From positions 1 to 62,009 of the forward strand of contig NZ_WWVR01000014.1 of the NCBI RefSeq assembly GCF_009883055.1: 62,009 nt of DNA, in the 5' to 3' direction. This document shows, piece after piece, positions 35,126 to 42,649 of the stretch. How positions within the stretch are numbered: the stretch's first letter is position 1; each line of letters starts with the position of its first letter. This stretch comes from Blautia sp. BIOML-A1. Lineage in GTDB: Bacteria > Bacillota > Clostridia > Lachnospirales > Lachnospiraceae. The translations under genes and the position numbers were made by a program. The notes under the pieces were generated by a model. That model was given only the letters and a program-made list of their open reading frames with translations, ran no database searches and was not told the origin of the DNA.

Positions 35126-36490
35126 TTATTCCGCTAATGCGGCCTTTATCATGATTGCGCACTCCACTCTCTTACGCTGAAGCTCGCACCCGATATCATA
35201 ATTGCCATTAATATCTTTCTGGAAATGATACGCATTGGCAGCACATCCGCCACTGCAGTAAAATCTTGCAAAGCATTCCTTACAGGATTCCTTTGTATAT
35301 ACATTGCACTTACTGAAATCACAACGAACCTCAGGTCTTGTGATTCCCTCGTCCACATTCCCCATAAGGAACTGTTCTTCGCCAACAAACTGATGGCATG
35401 GATAAAAATCTCCCCACGGCGTTACTGCAAGATATTCTGTTCCTGAACCACATCCGGACAGACGCTTGTAAACACACGGCCCACCAGTAAGGTCGATCAT
35501 AAAATGGAAGAAATTAAAACCTTTGCCGGCTTTTTCTCTGGCGATCATTTCTTTCGCAAGAGCATCATATTCTTCCATGATCTGTGGAATATCCTCTTCT
35601 CTGATCGCATAATCCTCCGTCTCCGGGGCAACTACCGGCTCAACAGAAATCTGTTTGAACCCGAGATCAGCCAGATGCAGGACATCTTTTGAAAAATCAA
35701 GATTATGATGAGTAAAGGTACCTCGCACATAATATTTATCCTGATTTCTGGACTCCGCAAACTTCTGGAATTTCGGAATGATCAGATCATAGCTTCCTGC
35801 CCCCTTGCGGAACGGACGCATAAAATCATGTACTTCCTTACGGCCATCCACACTGAGAACCACATTCCCCATCTCACGATTACAGAACTCCATGACTTCA
35901 TCATTGAGAAGCACTCCATTCGTTGTGAGTGTGAAACGGAATTTCTTATTATGAAGCTTTTCCTGCTCTCTTCCGTATGCAACCAGGTCTTTGACTACCT
36001 GCCAGTTCATCAGAGGTTCCCCTCCAAAGAAATCCACCTCCAGATTCTTTCTGGAACCGGAATTTGCAATCAGAAAATCCAGTGCTTTCTTTCCAACTTC
36101 GAAGGACATCAGTGCACGTCTTCCGTGATACTCTCCTTCTTCAGCAAAACAATATCGACAGGCCAGATTACAGTCATGTGCAATGTGCAGGCACAATGCT
36201 TTAACTACGGTCTGTCGATTCTTTGTAAATTCCTCTATTACATTTTCGTATGCATCTCTGGTGAAAAGCATTCCCTGTTCTTTAAGCTTCTCACACTCAG
36301 AAACAGAAGTACGGATATCCTTCTCCGGAAAACGCTCCGCTAATTTAGCAACAATCTCGTCTTCCTTCAGTCCTTCTTCCATATACGGAAGTACTTCATA
36401 TGTGACTAAGTCCACCAGATGGATGCATCCACTGTTTATATCCAGAACAATATTATAACCATTGTTCTGATATCTGTGAATCAGACTCAT
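35126..36490 (-). CDS. scfB: SCIFF thioether maturase (radical SAM, SPASM)
   Basis: Radical SAM enzyme that makes thioether bridges in the SCIFF peptide encoded just upstream. An N-terminal peptide-binding (RRE-like) region of about 90 residues is followed by CNLACRYCFAEEG (CX3CX2C) and a C-terminal SPASM domain with the cysteine series CGSGTEYLAVTPWGDFYPCHQF and CNVYTKESCKECFARFYCSGGC (each shown as two adjoining blocks around conserved cysteines). Length 454 residues. The pair is a hallmark of Clostridia. Confidence 0.96.
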   Translation of the reverse strand: MSLIHRYQNNGYNIVLDINSGCIHLVDLVTYEVLPYMEEGLKEDEIVAKLAERFPEKDIRTSVSECEKLKEQGMLFTRDAYENVIEEFTKNRQTVVKALCLHIAHDCNLACRYCFAEEGEYHGRRALMSFEVGKKALDFLIANSGSRKNLEVDFFGGEPLMNWQVVKDLVAYGREQEKLHNKKFRFTLTTNGVLLNDEVMEFCNREMGNVVLSVDGRKEVHDFMRPFRKGAGSYDLIIPKFQKFAESRNQDKYYVRGTFTHHNLDFSKDVLHLADLGFKQISVEPVVAPETEDYAIREEDIPQIMEEYDALAKEMIAREKAGKGFNFFHFMIDLTGGPCVYKRLSGCGSGTEYLAVTPWGDFYPCHQFVGEEQFLMGNVDEGITRPEVRCDFSKCNVYTKESCKECFARFYCSGGCAANAYHFQKDINGNYDIGCELQRKRVECAIMIKAALAE

Positions 36491-36534
36491 CTTTCTGAAA
36501 ATCCTTTCCTAAAAACTTTTTATCATAAGAATAA

Positions 36535-36560
36535 GCAGCGGATTTCACTCCGCTGCTTAA
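36535..36560 (-). terminator. Hairpin between scfA and scfB
   Basis: AAGCAGCGGA / TCCGCTGCTT with a six-base loop, between the short peptide gene and its maturase. The weak T-run suggests partial termination, which would give more peptide than enzyme. Confidence 0.6.
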
Positions 36561-36580
36561 CTGATTACTCTGAACCTGCT

Positions 36581-36721
36581 TTATTTGTTCTCGCAGCTCT
36601 GATTTCCTACAGTACAGGAAGTTTTACAAGCAGACTGGCAAGATGTCTGACATTCACCACATCCACCTTTTTTCACTGTGTTCTGCAGATTCTTTGTATT
36701 TAATGTTTTGATATGTTCCAT
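36581..36721 (-). CDS. scfA: SCIFF ribosomal peptide precursor (six cysteines)
   Basis: A 46-residue peptide beginning MEHIKTLNTKNLQNTVKKGG, followed by six cysteines in the last half (CGECQTSCQSACKTSCTVG then a final Cys). This is the SCIFF pattern, a RiPP precursor whose cysteines are bridged by ScfB. The ATG at 36721 has AAGGAGG upstream; longer frames are not needed. A TATACT -10 lies about 45 bases upstream. Confidence 0.95.
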   Translation of the reverse strand: MEHIKTLNTKNLQNTVKKGGCGECQTSCQSACKTSCTVGNQSCENK

Positions 36722-36797
36722 GTTAGCATACCTCCTTATGTATAATGTTCTGGGCATAGTATAGCATAAATCCGGCTCAAATAAAAGCATTTTTTTA

Positions 36798-37148
36798 TCA
36801 GGACAGCATTCCTCCAAGCGTACCTCCTCCAAGGCACATACAAAAGGTTGTTATCATATGCTGAACGCTCATATCCCAGCTTCTGCTCACGATAAACGAA
36901 ACTGTTACCAACAGCAGGAAATAGGCAAGCCCCGACAGAGCTCCCCAGCGATATTTCTCCCGCCTGGCAATCTTTCCAGCCAGAAATCCACCCGCCATAC
37001 AGGAGATCACATAGATGAGGATAATCCCCACCGTGACTGCTCCCGTCCCGATATCCATCCAAAACACGAGACCGGCAAGAACTAAAAGACATACGCCTGT
37101 AAGCGCATATGCCAGAAATAATGCTCGCAATACTACCTTTACTCCCAT
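36798..37148 (-). CDS. TIGR04086 family membrane protein
   Basis: A 116-residue protein with four hydrophobic segments (LFLAYALTGVCLLVLAGLV; AVTVGIILIYVISCMAGG; LSGLAYFLLLVTVSFIV; TFCMCLGGGTLGGML). The KVVLRALFLAYALTG start and the GGFLAGKIARREKY loop match the TIGR04086 family often encoded beside SCIFF or YajC/SecDF genes. The function is unknown; the linkage suggests a role around SCIFF export or the Sec channel (inference). Confidence 0.82.
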   Translation of the reverse strand: MGVKVVLRALFLAYALTGVCLLVLAGLVFWMDIGTGAVTVGIILIYVISCMAGGFLAGKIARREKYRWGALSGLAYFLLLVTVSFIVSRSWDMSVQHMITTFCMCLGGGTLGGMLS

Positions 37149-37214
37149 ACAGATACCCCCTCATATCTAAATCATATGCCGGAGTTATCTGTATATTTCC
37201 TGCTTATTTTATTT

Positions 37215-37295
37215 CGTAACTGTTCCGTACCCTCACAGCTACGAGTCAAAATGCATTCCAAATTGTCTCGCGGGATACTGTCTTCTGAATAATTA
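37215..37295. repeat. Dispersed intergenic repeat, third site
   Basis: CGTAACTGTTCCGTACCCTC (37215) and a degenerate opposite copy GCGGGATACTG.. (37270-37295) repeat the element seen at 20267-20383 and at 3485-3505. It lies between the TIGR04086 gene and the surface-protein gene. Confidence 0.5.
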
Positions 37296-37297
37296 CT

Positions 37298-38953
37298 TTA
37301 TTTTTTTCTTTTTCTTAAATACACGATCACACCAACAATAGCCGCTGCCGCCGCTGCAAGAATCACAAACGGAAGAATTCTGGTCGGATCATTTGTGTGC
37401 ACAGCCTTCACAGAACTGCTGCTATCCTCATCATTATTCTGTGCATCATCCGAAGCAGTCTCTGAAGACTGTTCAATCTTCTCTGTTGGCGTAACAGCTG
37501 TACTTAAATCTGTCTCCGAAGAAATATCTGTAGATGTATCTTCAGCTGAATCGGCTGAGGAATCTGTACTTTCATCTGCTGCCGGAGTAAGCTGTGTATC
37601 TGTAACCACACCGGTATCATATCCATCTTCTTCAATTTCTTCGCCAACCAAGGTCTTGCTTCCTGCAATTCCAAACGGACTGAAAGAGTGCGTACTGAAT
37701 ACCATGGTACTTCCGTCAACACTTGGTACAATTGTTTCCATGGCTCCACTGTCCAGAAGATGCTCAATTGTATAACTGTAACCTGCCTTGACCGGAACTG
37801 TCACACTTACATATTCTCCATCCGGAACCTCATATTCCGTATTGTTCTTAAGATCCCACAGTTCAAATTCATAGGACTGGAATACATTTGCCTCCGTTTC
37901 ATTGGTAAATTCATAATCATCTCCACTGGCAACACGGAACTGCACATAATACGGCAGATCGATTCCGGACACAGTTATTCCATTACAGCTGTGATTTTCC
38001 TCTGCGAGCTCCGTCTGCTGTTCTTCTGTAAGATTTTTTTCATATTCTGTAGAGCGTTCATCTTCTTTGATGTCCTTGTCTGCTCCATCAAAGATATTAT
38101 CCTTATCTGCTGCCGGAGTTAATGTTACCGCTGGTTCTTCCGTTACCTCAGGAGTTATTGTTGTTTCCGGAGTTTCCGAGGTTTCTGGTATCTGCGTTAC
38201 TTCCGGAATTTCTGTCACCTCCGGTGTTTCTGTCGGTACCTCTGTCGGATTTTCTTTTTTATTATCTGATTCTTCCTTATCGTCAGTCTCTTTTTTGTCC
38301 TCTGTCTCAGATTTTTCAACTTCTTTATCTGCTTCTTCTGACGGTGTTTCTGTTATTTCTGCCTCTTCTTTCTCAGTTTCTGCTGGAGCCTCACTTACCT
38401 CTGGTTCCTCTTCTGAAGACTTATCCTCTGTCTGCTCTTCTGCATCTGTCTCATTATTCTCATTTTCCTCGGAGTAATCCTGGTTTTCATCATAATTCTC
38501 CTGATTTTCATTCTCTGAAGCACTGGAATCATCGTAATTCTCATCATAATTTTCTTCAGAATCTTCTTTCCATTCTTCTTCGGAATCTGATGCAATACTG
38601 TTAACTACAACCGTCACACTGCTGTAAATAGCATCAGATTCTCCATCCCAACCGGAAATCCTGGATAACACTGAAGAATCATATGGTTTAAATATCACAT
38701 CATAAGACTGAACTCTCTCAGATGGCACACTGGAACTGTCTGCCCAGGTAAGTGTACCATATTTACTGTCCGGCAAAGAAATATCAGAAAGCGGAACCGG
38801 TTCTTCAATTGTCACATTATCCGGGATCAGACTTCCAAGCTGTACAGATTTATCTTCCGCATAAACCGGTGAAGTCTGAACCTGTCCAACCATAAGTGTT
38901 GCTGCAAGAGCTGCTATAGCAAAAAAATGTATATTTTTATTATTATTTTTCAT
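37298..38953 (-). CDS. Large acidic surface protein, C-terminally anchored
   Basis: A 551-residue secreted protein: signal peptide (FFAIAALAATLMVGQVQTSPVYA), a conserved N-terminal domain to about residue 125, then about 180 residues of Glu/Asp/Ser-rich sequence, a Thr/Pro/Glu tract with PEVTxIPE-type repeats, a second domain (about 315-445) and a Ser/Thr linker. The end is a membrane segment (FVILAAAAAAIVGVIVYL) plus KKRKK-type basic tail. That is the layout of a wall-anchored protein, but no LPXTG motif is visible. The start at 38953 has GAGGT eight bases upstream. It has a folded leader, which suggests regulated expression. Confidence 0.8.
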   Translation of the reverse strand: MKNNNKNIHFFAIAALAATLMVGQVQTSPVYAEDKSVQLGSLIPDNVTIEEPVPLSDISLPDSKYGTLTWADSSSVPSERVQSYDVIFKPYDSSVLSRISGWDGESDAIYSSVTVVVNSIASDSEEEWKEDSEENYDENYDDSSASENENQENYDENQDYSEENENNETDAEEQTEDKSSEEEPEVSEAPAETEKEEAEITETPSEEADKEVEKSETEDKKETDDKEESDNKKENPTEVPTETPEVTEIPEVTQIPETSETPETTITPEVTEEPAVTLTPAADKDNIFDGADKDIKEDERSTEYEKNLTEEQQTELAEENHSCNGITVSGIDLPYYVQFRVASGDDYEFTNETEANVFQSYEFELWDLKNNTEYEVPDGEYVSVTVPVKAGYSYTIEHLLDSGAMETIVPSVDGSTMVFSTHSFSPFGIAGSKTLVGEEIEEDGYDTGVVTDTQLTPAADESTDSSADSAEDTSTDISSETDLSTAVTPTEKIEQSSETASDDAQNNDEDSSSSVKAVHTNDPTRILPFVILAAAAAAIVGVIVYLRKRKK

Positions 38954-39000
38954 AATTATGTACCTCAATCTATTCTAAACATTCTACGATGGTTTTAATT

Positions 39001-39126
39001 ATTCAGTAACTACTCTGAATGATACTTCACAGGATTTCTCCCTGTTGAGTAGCTGTCGATGCCTGGCAATCTTTCAGGAATGCCTCTGCATCTTATTGCC
39101 AGATACGGCCTCATATGTATGACAGC
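39001..39126 (-). promoter_or_regulatory. Structured 5' leader, candidate riboswitch-like element
   Basis: On the minus strand the leader starts only about seven bases after the predicted transcription start. Stem P1 (GCTGTC/GACAGC, 39121-39126 with 39052-39057) encloses a small ATAC/GTAT hairpin and an 8-bp stem CTGGCAAT/ATTGCCAG. Two more hairpins follow (TACT..ACAGG/CCTGT..AGTA and ATTCAG/CTGAAT). The loop of the last hairpin (GAGTAGTT) can pair with AGCTACTC, which is part of P1 and of the next stem, so two structures compete. No known class was recognised. Confidence 0.55.
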
Positions 39127-39139
39127 CAAAATCCAGCCT

Positions 39140-39167
39140 ATTATATTCTATCTATAAAGCAAATCAA
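39140..39167 (-). promoter_or_regulatory. Promoter of the surface-protein gene
   Basis: Minus strand TTGATT (39162-39167), 16-base spacer, TATAAT (39140-39145). The predicted start is near 39133, directly in front of the structured leader. The rest of the gap, 39168-39349, is AT-rich with no gene seen. Confidence 0.6.
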
Positions 39168-39349
39168 ATTAAATATTCTGACATCTCTATTTTCTCGACA
39201 CGCCAAATTTTAATATACCAAACTTTTATCTTTTTGTAAATATTTCGTAACATAATATTTTATTTTACGACACACGTATTATAACACAGTTCTGCTTTTT
39301 TCGACACCCCCTAAATTATTTTCAGAATTTCCTTTTTATATTTTATATT

Positions 39350-39934
39350 TCACATCATTATTTGAAATTGACTGATAATTCGTTTTGTTTCTGCCATCAC
39401 CTCATCAATCCCATGCTGTGACAATTTCCAGTTTTTCTTTGTAATCTCATCCACAACACAAGGGCATACCAGAATTTCTGCTTCTGGATACGCCCTCTGA
39501 TAATACATGAATGCTCTTCTGGCATGGTAATTTTTACAGCATAAAATTGCTTTGCTTACTTTCATCCCCAAAAGATCGGTAGCTTTTCTTGAAAAAAGAG
39601 CATTCTGCCAGGTATAAGTAGCTTGATCTTCTCTCAGTATTACTGACTCCGGTACACCGTTCTTTATCAGAACATCTCTAAGGAATTCCCACTCTGTGTG
39701 ATAATTTCCATCATATTTTTCTTTCTTTCCAGACACTCCAGAAAATTTCCCAGAGGATATGCTGTATTTTCCACTTGGAAGAATGACAGGTGCCATTCCT
39801 GCCATATAAAGTTCAGCAGCTTTCTCCGCCATATACGGATAACTATTTCCCGGAACAAAAATAATATCCGCCTGTTCCGGCTGATTTTCCATAAAAATAA
39901 ACTCTTCTACTTCTTCCAAAAATTTCTCGTACAT
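39350..39934 (-). CDS. YdcF-like DUF218 protein
   Basis: A 194-residue protein of the YdcF/DUF218 family. IIFVPGNSYPYMAEKA and a later Thr/Arg set (REDQATYTWQNALFS; CKNYHARRAFMYYQ) are typical; the fold binds nucleotides such as S-adenosylmethionine, but the activity is not established. No membrane anchor, unlike longer relatives. The start (MYEKF) is 20 bases after the amidase stop. Confidence 0.8.
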   Translation of the reverse strand: MYEKFLEEVEEFIFMENQPEQADIIFVPGNSYPYMAEKAAELYMAGMAPVILPSGKYSISSGKFSGVSGKKEKYDGNYHTEWEFLRDVLIKNGVPESVILREDQATYTWQNALFSRKATDLLGMKVSKAILCCKNYHARRAFMYYQRAYPEAEILVCPCVVDEITKKNWKLSQHGIDEVMAETKRIISQFQIMM

Positions 39935-39954
39935 AATTTTCTCCTGTCTGTATT

Positions 39955-40719
39955 TTATTTTGTTACAATGATCGTACTGTATCCGGCATCCCGAAGCTTT
40001 TGCTCCATCTGGATCGCATTGTTGATCTGCTGAAACGCACCTACCTGAACCTTATAAAGATTATTTTCATAAAGAAGGAATCCTGGAAATCCCTGATCCG
40101 TAAGCTGGTACAACATTTGATCCGCATTCTCACGTCGACGGAAAGCTCCTGTCTGAACCCTGTAATACAAAGGCTGTTCTATCGTTTCATCACTCAATGT
40201 CCCCAAAACCGCAGTTGCAATCGCTTTCGCAGTCTCCTGTTTTTTTTCATCATAAAGCCGATTATCCGAATCAGAATTTATAAATCCTGTTTCTATCAAA
40301 AGAGCCGGCATTCTGGTCTTTCGAAGAACTACAAGTCCCGGTCTTGCCTTCACTCCCAATTCTTTAAATCCCAGTTCGCCAAGTGCTCCTTCTATATTCT
40401 GTGCCATCTCATATTTAATTCCACTTTTGTCATAAACCAGAACTTCTACCCCTTGGTACTGGTTCTCCTTCGGACTGCTGTTTCTGTGAAAAGAAATAAA
40501 ATAATCTGCTCCCACTTCATTTGCAATCCTGGCCTTCTCAAAGGGTGTCTGATAGACATCTGTAGTCCTAGTATACACCACATCAATTCCATTGTCTTCC
40601 AGGATTTTACCAACTGCTCTGGTCAGTTCCAGATTATCATCTTTTTCTTTTCTTTCCTTATATATAGCGCCCGGATCTGTTCCGCCATGTCCCGCATCCA
40701 GTACAATTTTATATGCCAA
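39955..40719 (-). CDS. N-acetylmuramoyl-L-alanine amidase with SPOR domain
   Basis: Zinc amidase (Amidase_3) that cuts the peptide from peptidoglycan. YKIVLDAGHGGTDPGA (zinc His), the glutamate of KEKDDNLELT, FISFHRNSS (second His) and LLIETGFIN (catalytic Glu) are visible. The C-terminus has two SPOR repeats (VQTGAFRRRENADQ; VQVGAFQQINNAIQ) for binding denuded glycan at division sites. A TTG at 40719 fits the ribosome site GGAGG seven bases upstream and is preferred. No signal peptide is visible, which is odd for a wall enzyme. Confidence 0.88.
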   Translation of the reverse strand: MAYKIVLDAGHGGTDPGAIYKERKEKDDNLELTRAVGKILEDNGIDVVYTRTTDVYQTPFEKARIANEVGADYFISFHRNSSPKENQYQGVEVLVYDKSGIKYEMAQNIEGALGELGFKELGVKARPGLVVLRKTRMPALLIETGFINSDSDNRLYDEKKQETAKAIATAVLGTLSDETIEQPLYYRVQTGAFRRRENADQMLYQLTDQGFPGFLLYENNLYKVQVGAFQQINNAIQMEQKLRDAGYSTIIVTK

Positions 40720-40791
40720 TGCCCTTCCTCCCAAAATGCTTTCTTAAATACTATATGCAGCATTCTGCTATTTGGCACCTTTTCATCTGTT

Positions 40792-41718
40792 TTAACAGAA
40801 GCTGAACGATTCTGACTCCGGATCATAATGATAAATCTGATAAGTAAGGAAATCCTCCGGCGGAGTTGTTTCCCTCACAGTATCTTCCAGGACCTGTTTC
40901 AGTTCTTTCGGATTTGCGTTTCGTTCACTGTGGATCATCACCTCATGGATGCTGGTAAATACCATATAAAATCCACATCCCATTAACTGCCCGATTCGTT
41001 CAGCTACCCCCGGCAGGAAAATTGCCACAGCACCATTCGTTCGAATCGTAGTGCTCAGACAATTTCCCAGAGCATCCTTCTTTATCTTATAATCACACAT
41101 CAGATTCATAAAATTTTCTCCTGCATAATCCGGATTAAAAATCAGCCTCTCCCAACAGTAGATCCTGGGTGGTGAAATAAAGTACGTATTTAATAGTGCA
41201 GCATCAAATACCTCCCGCGAATCTCGTTTCCAACTATCCAACATGTGTCGTTTTATTTTGACACTGGCACTGCTCCCATCCAATTCTCCCATACTGGCAT
41301 ACAAAACCAACGCAATATCTCCAATCGTTCTGTAAATACAATCCTGAAGTTCCGTCTGATTCTTTTCTATATTTAAAAGACGAATAAACAGATAATCTTT
41401 GATTTTCTCATAGTCTTCCAGATTCTTAGACCGTTGGAAACATTCCGATTCTAAAATAACCTCCAGTCTGTTTAAAATTTCCTGAATAATCGAATCCATA
41501 CTCCAGCCGTTCTGATACTCCTTATACAGATCCTGTACATACAATGCACATACTTCCACAATTCCTTCACCCTGCTGCCGCTTCAGTAAGAGCCGGTCCC
41601 CAGTCGTCGGGGGATACTCTTCTTCCTTCTTATAACAAATCATATCTTCTTTATAATCTGTCTCTTCGAGTAAATTTTTACGAAGTTCTTCTACAAAACA
41701 TTCGTATGTCATGTCCAT
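40792..41718 (-). CDS. DUF5688 family protein
   Basis: About 308 residues, starting MDMTYECFVEELRKN; the pattern of an N-terminal helical part followed by a mixed alpha/beta region with MGCGFYMVFTSIHEV matches proteins labelled DUF5688 in Lachnospiraceae. No catalytic motif is visible and the function is unknown. Of several close methionines I prefer 41718 or 41724, after GAGG. It lies just ahead of the amidase gene. Confidence 0.7.
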   Translation of the reverse strand: MDMTYECFVEELRKNLLEETDYKEDMICYKKEEEYPPTTGDRLLLKRQQGEGIVEVCALYVQDLYKEYQNGWSMDSIIQEILNRLEVILESECFQRSKNLEDYEKIKDYLFIRLLNIEKNQTELQDCIYRTIGDIALVLYASMGELDGSSASVKIKRHMLDSWKRDSREVFDAALLNTYFISPPRIYCWERLIFNPDYAGENFMNLMCDYKIKKDALGNCLSTTIRTNGAVAIFLPGVAERIGQLMGCGFYMVFTSIHEVMIHSERNANPKELKQVLEDTVRETTPPEDFLTYQIYHYDPESESFSFC

Positions 41719-41777
41719 ATTCATTTCCTCGTCTTTCTGAATGTTCGGGCGAATGCCCATGATTATTAATAGATAAG

Positions 41778-41798
41778 AAGGGAGCGAACGCTCCCTTT
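41778..41798. terminator. Hairpin with short T-run
   Basis: AAGGGAGCG / CGCTCCCTT with an AA loop, between the DUF5688 gene and the LMW-PTP gene; on the minus strand it would end the LMW-PTP transcript. Confidence 0.55.
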
Positions 41799-41802
41799 AG
41801 AG

Positions 41803-41994
41803 TTGCTGTATGAACAGTATAAACAGATTTCAAAGACGTGTAAAGAAGTTTTCATCGACAAATTCTACGTACATATGCCGAAAATCGTTGAAGAACAAAA
41901 GAAAAAATCGGACAAGTCCGCCTTTGCAGACATATTCCATATGTATCTGGCGTACTCCAAGCAAACTTTGATCAGAGCAATCTTCCACTTTTGA
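41803..41994 (+). other. Orphan 63-aa reading frame, possible gene remnant
   Basis: From a TTG at 41803 a plus-strand frame runs 63 codons (ending IRAIFHF) and overlaps the 3' end of the LMW-PTP gene. Its mix of Lys/Glu/Tyr/Ile looks protein-like (KIVEEQKKKSDKSAFADI), but there is no ribosome site or ATG. It could be the C-terminal remnant of a lost gene. I recognise no family. Confidence 0.25.
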
Positions 41995-42451
41995 CCAGAT
42001 GTTCAAGGAATCCCTCGCAGCCTTTTACAATATCTCTATATGTAATCTCAAAATCCCCAGTATACCACGGGTCTGCAATATTTCCCGGGCAATCGGTATA
42101 ATCCAGCAAAAGACTCACTTTATGCTCCGAATCACTTCCAAGAATCCGAAGCATATTTCGCCGATTTCTCTCTTCCATTGCGATCAGATAATCATATTTA
42201 TCATAGTCAGATTTCTTAAGCTGAACTGCTCGTTTTCCATCACAGGAAATTCCATGTCTGGCAAGTTCCTTCTTCGCCGGAGGATACACCGGATTCCCTA
42301 TTCCATTCCAGATTTCCTCTGTACTCGTTGCAGCAGATGCAATATAGAAATCCGACTGTAGTTGTTTTTTGTTGATCATATTCTTAAATACAAATTCTGC
42401 CATAGGGGAACGGCAGATATTGCCGTGGCAAATAAATAGTATTTTTATCAT
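41972..42451 (-). CDS. Low-molecular-weight protein tyrosine phosphatase
   Basis: A 159-residue LMW-PTP. The signature loop CHGNICRSP (CX5RS) is at residues 8-16, and the catalytic aspartate lies in DPWYTGDF near the C-terminus. Its first ten codons are the integration target of the following element: the 31-base repeat 42421-42451 lies inside the gene. The ribosome site upstream of the ATG (AAGGAG, about 11 bases away) is supplied by the element. So the gene is still intact and probably expressed. Confidence 0.95.
   Translation of the reverse strand: MIKILFICHGNICRSPMAEFVFKNMINKKQLQSDFYIASAATSTEEIWNGIGNPVYPPAKKELARHGISCDGKRAVQLKKSDYDKYDYLIAMEERNRRNMLRILGSDSEHKVSLLLDYTDCPGNIADPWYTGDFEITYRDIVKGCEGFLEHLVKSGRLL
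42421..42451. repeat. Attachment site, left copy (attL of element 1)
   Basis: 31 bases (TGCCGTGGCAAATAAA.. to ..TTTTTATCAT) that recur at 54159-54189 in the same orientation with one mismatch (42437 T against A). They contain codons 1-10 of the LMW-PTP gene. Confidence 0.9.
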
Positions 42452-42567
42452 TGTTCTTATAACTCCTTATCTCTTGTCAAATCCTTGTTTTTACTGTATT
42501 TGTCAGCTTATATCAAAATTCTCTTTTTCTTATATCTTTTCACAATTCCTTATATTTTCCATGGCGT

Positions 42568-42587
42568 TTGGTACAAAAATTGGTACA
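42568..42587. promoter_or_regulatory. Probable integrase arm-binding sites, left end
   Basis: Direct repeat TTGGTACAAAAATTGGTACA, 117 bases inside the left attachment repeat. The same pair, TTGGTACAAAACTGGTACA, stands near the right end (54076-54094), in both cases after a CTTTTCACAATT. The gap 42452-42649 holds only these sites. Confidence 0.5.
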
Positions 42588-42649
42588 TTTTTCTTGAATT
42601 TGGAACATCATAATATTTTCCACTTTCTCATGGCATAAATAATGTGCTT

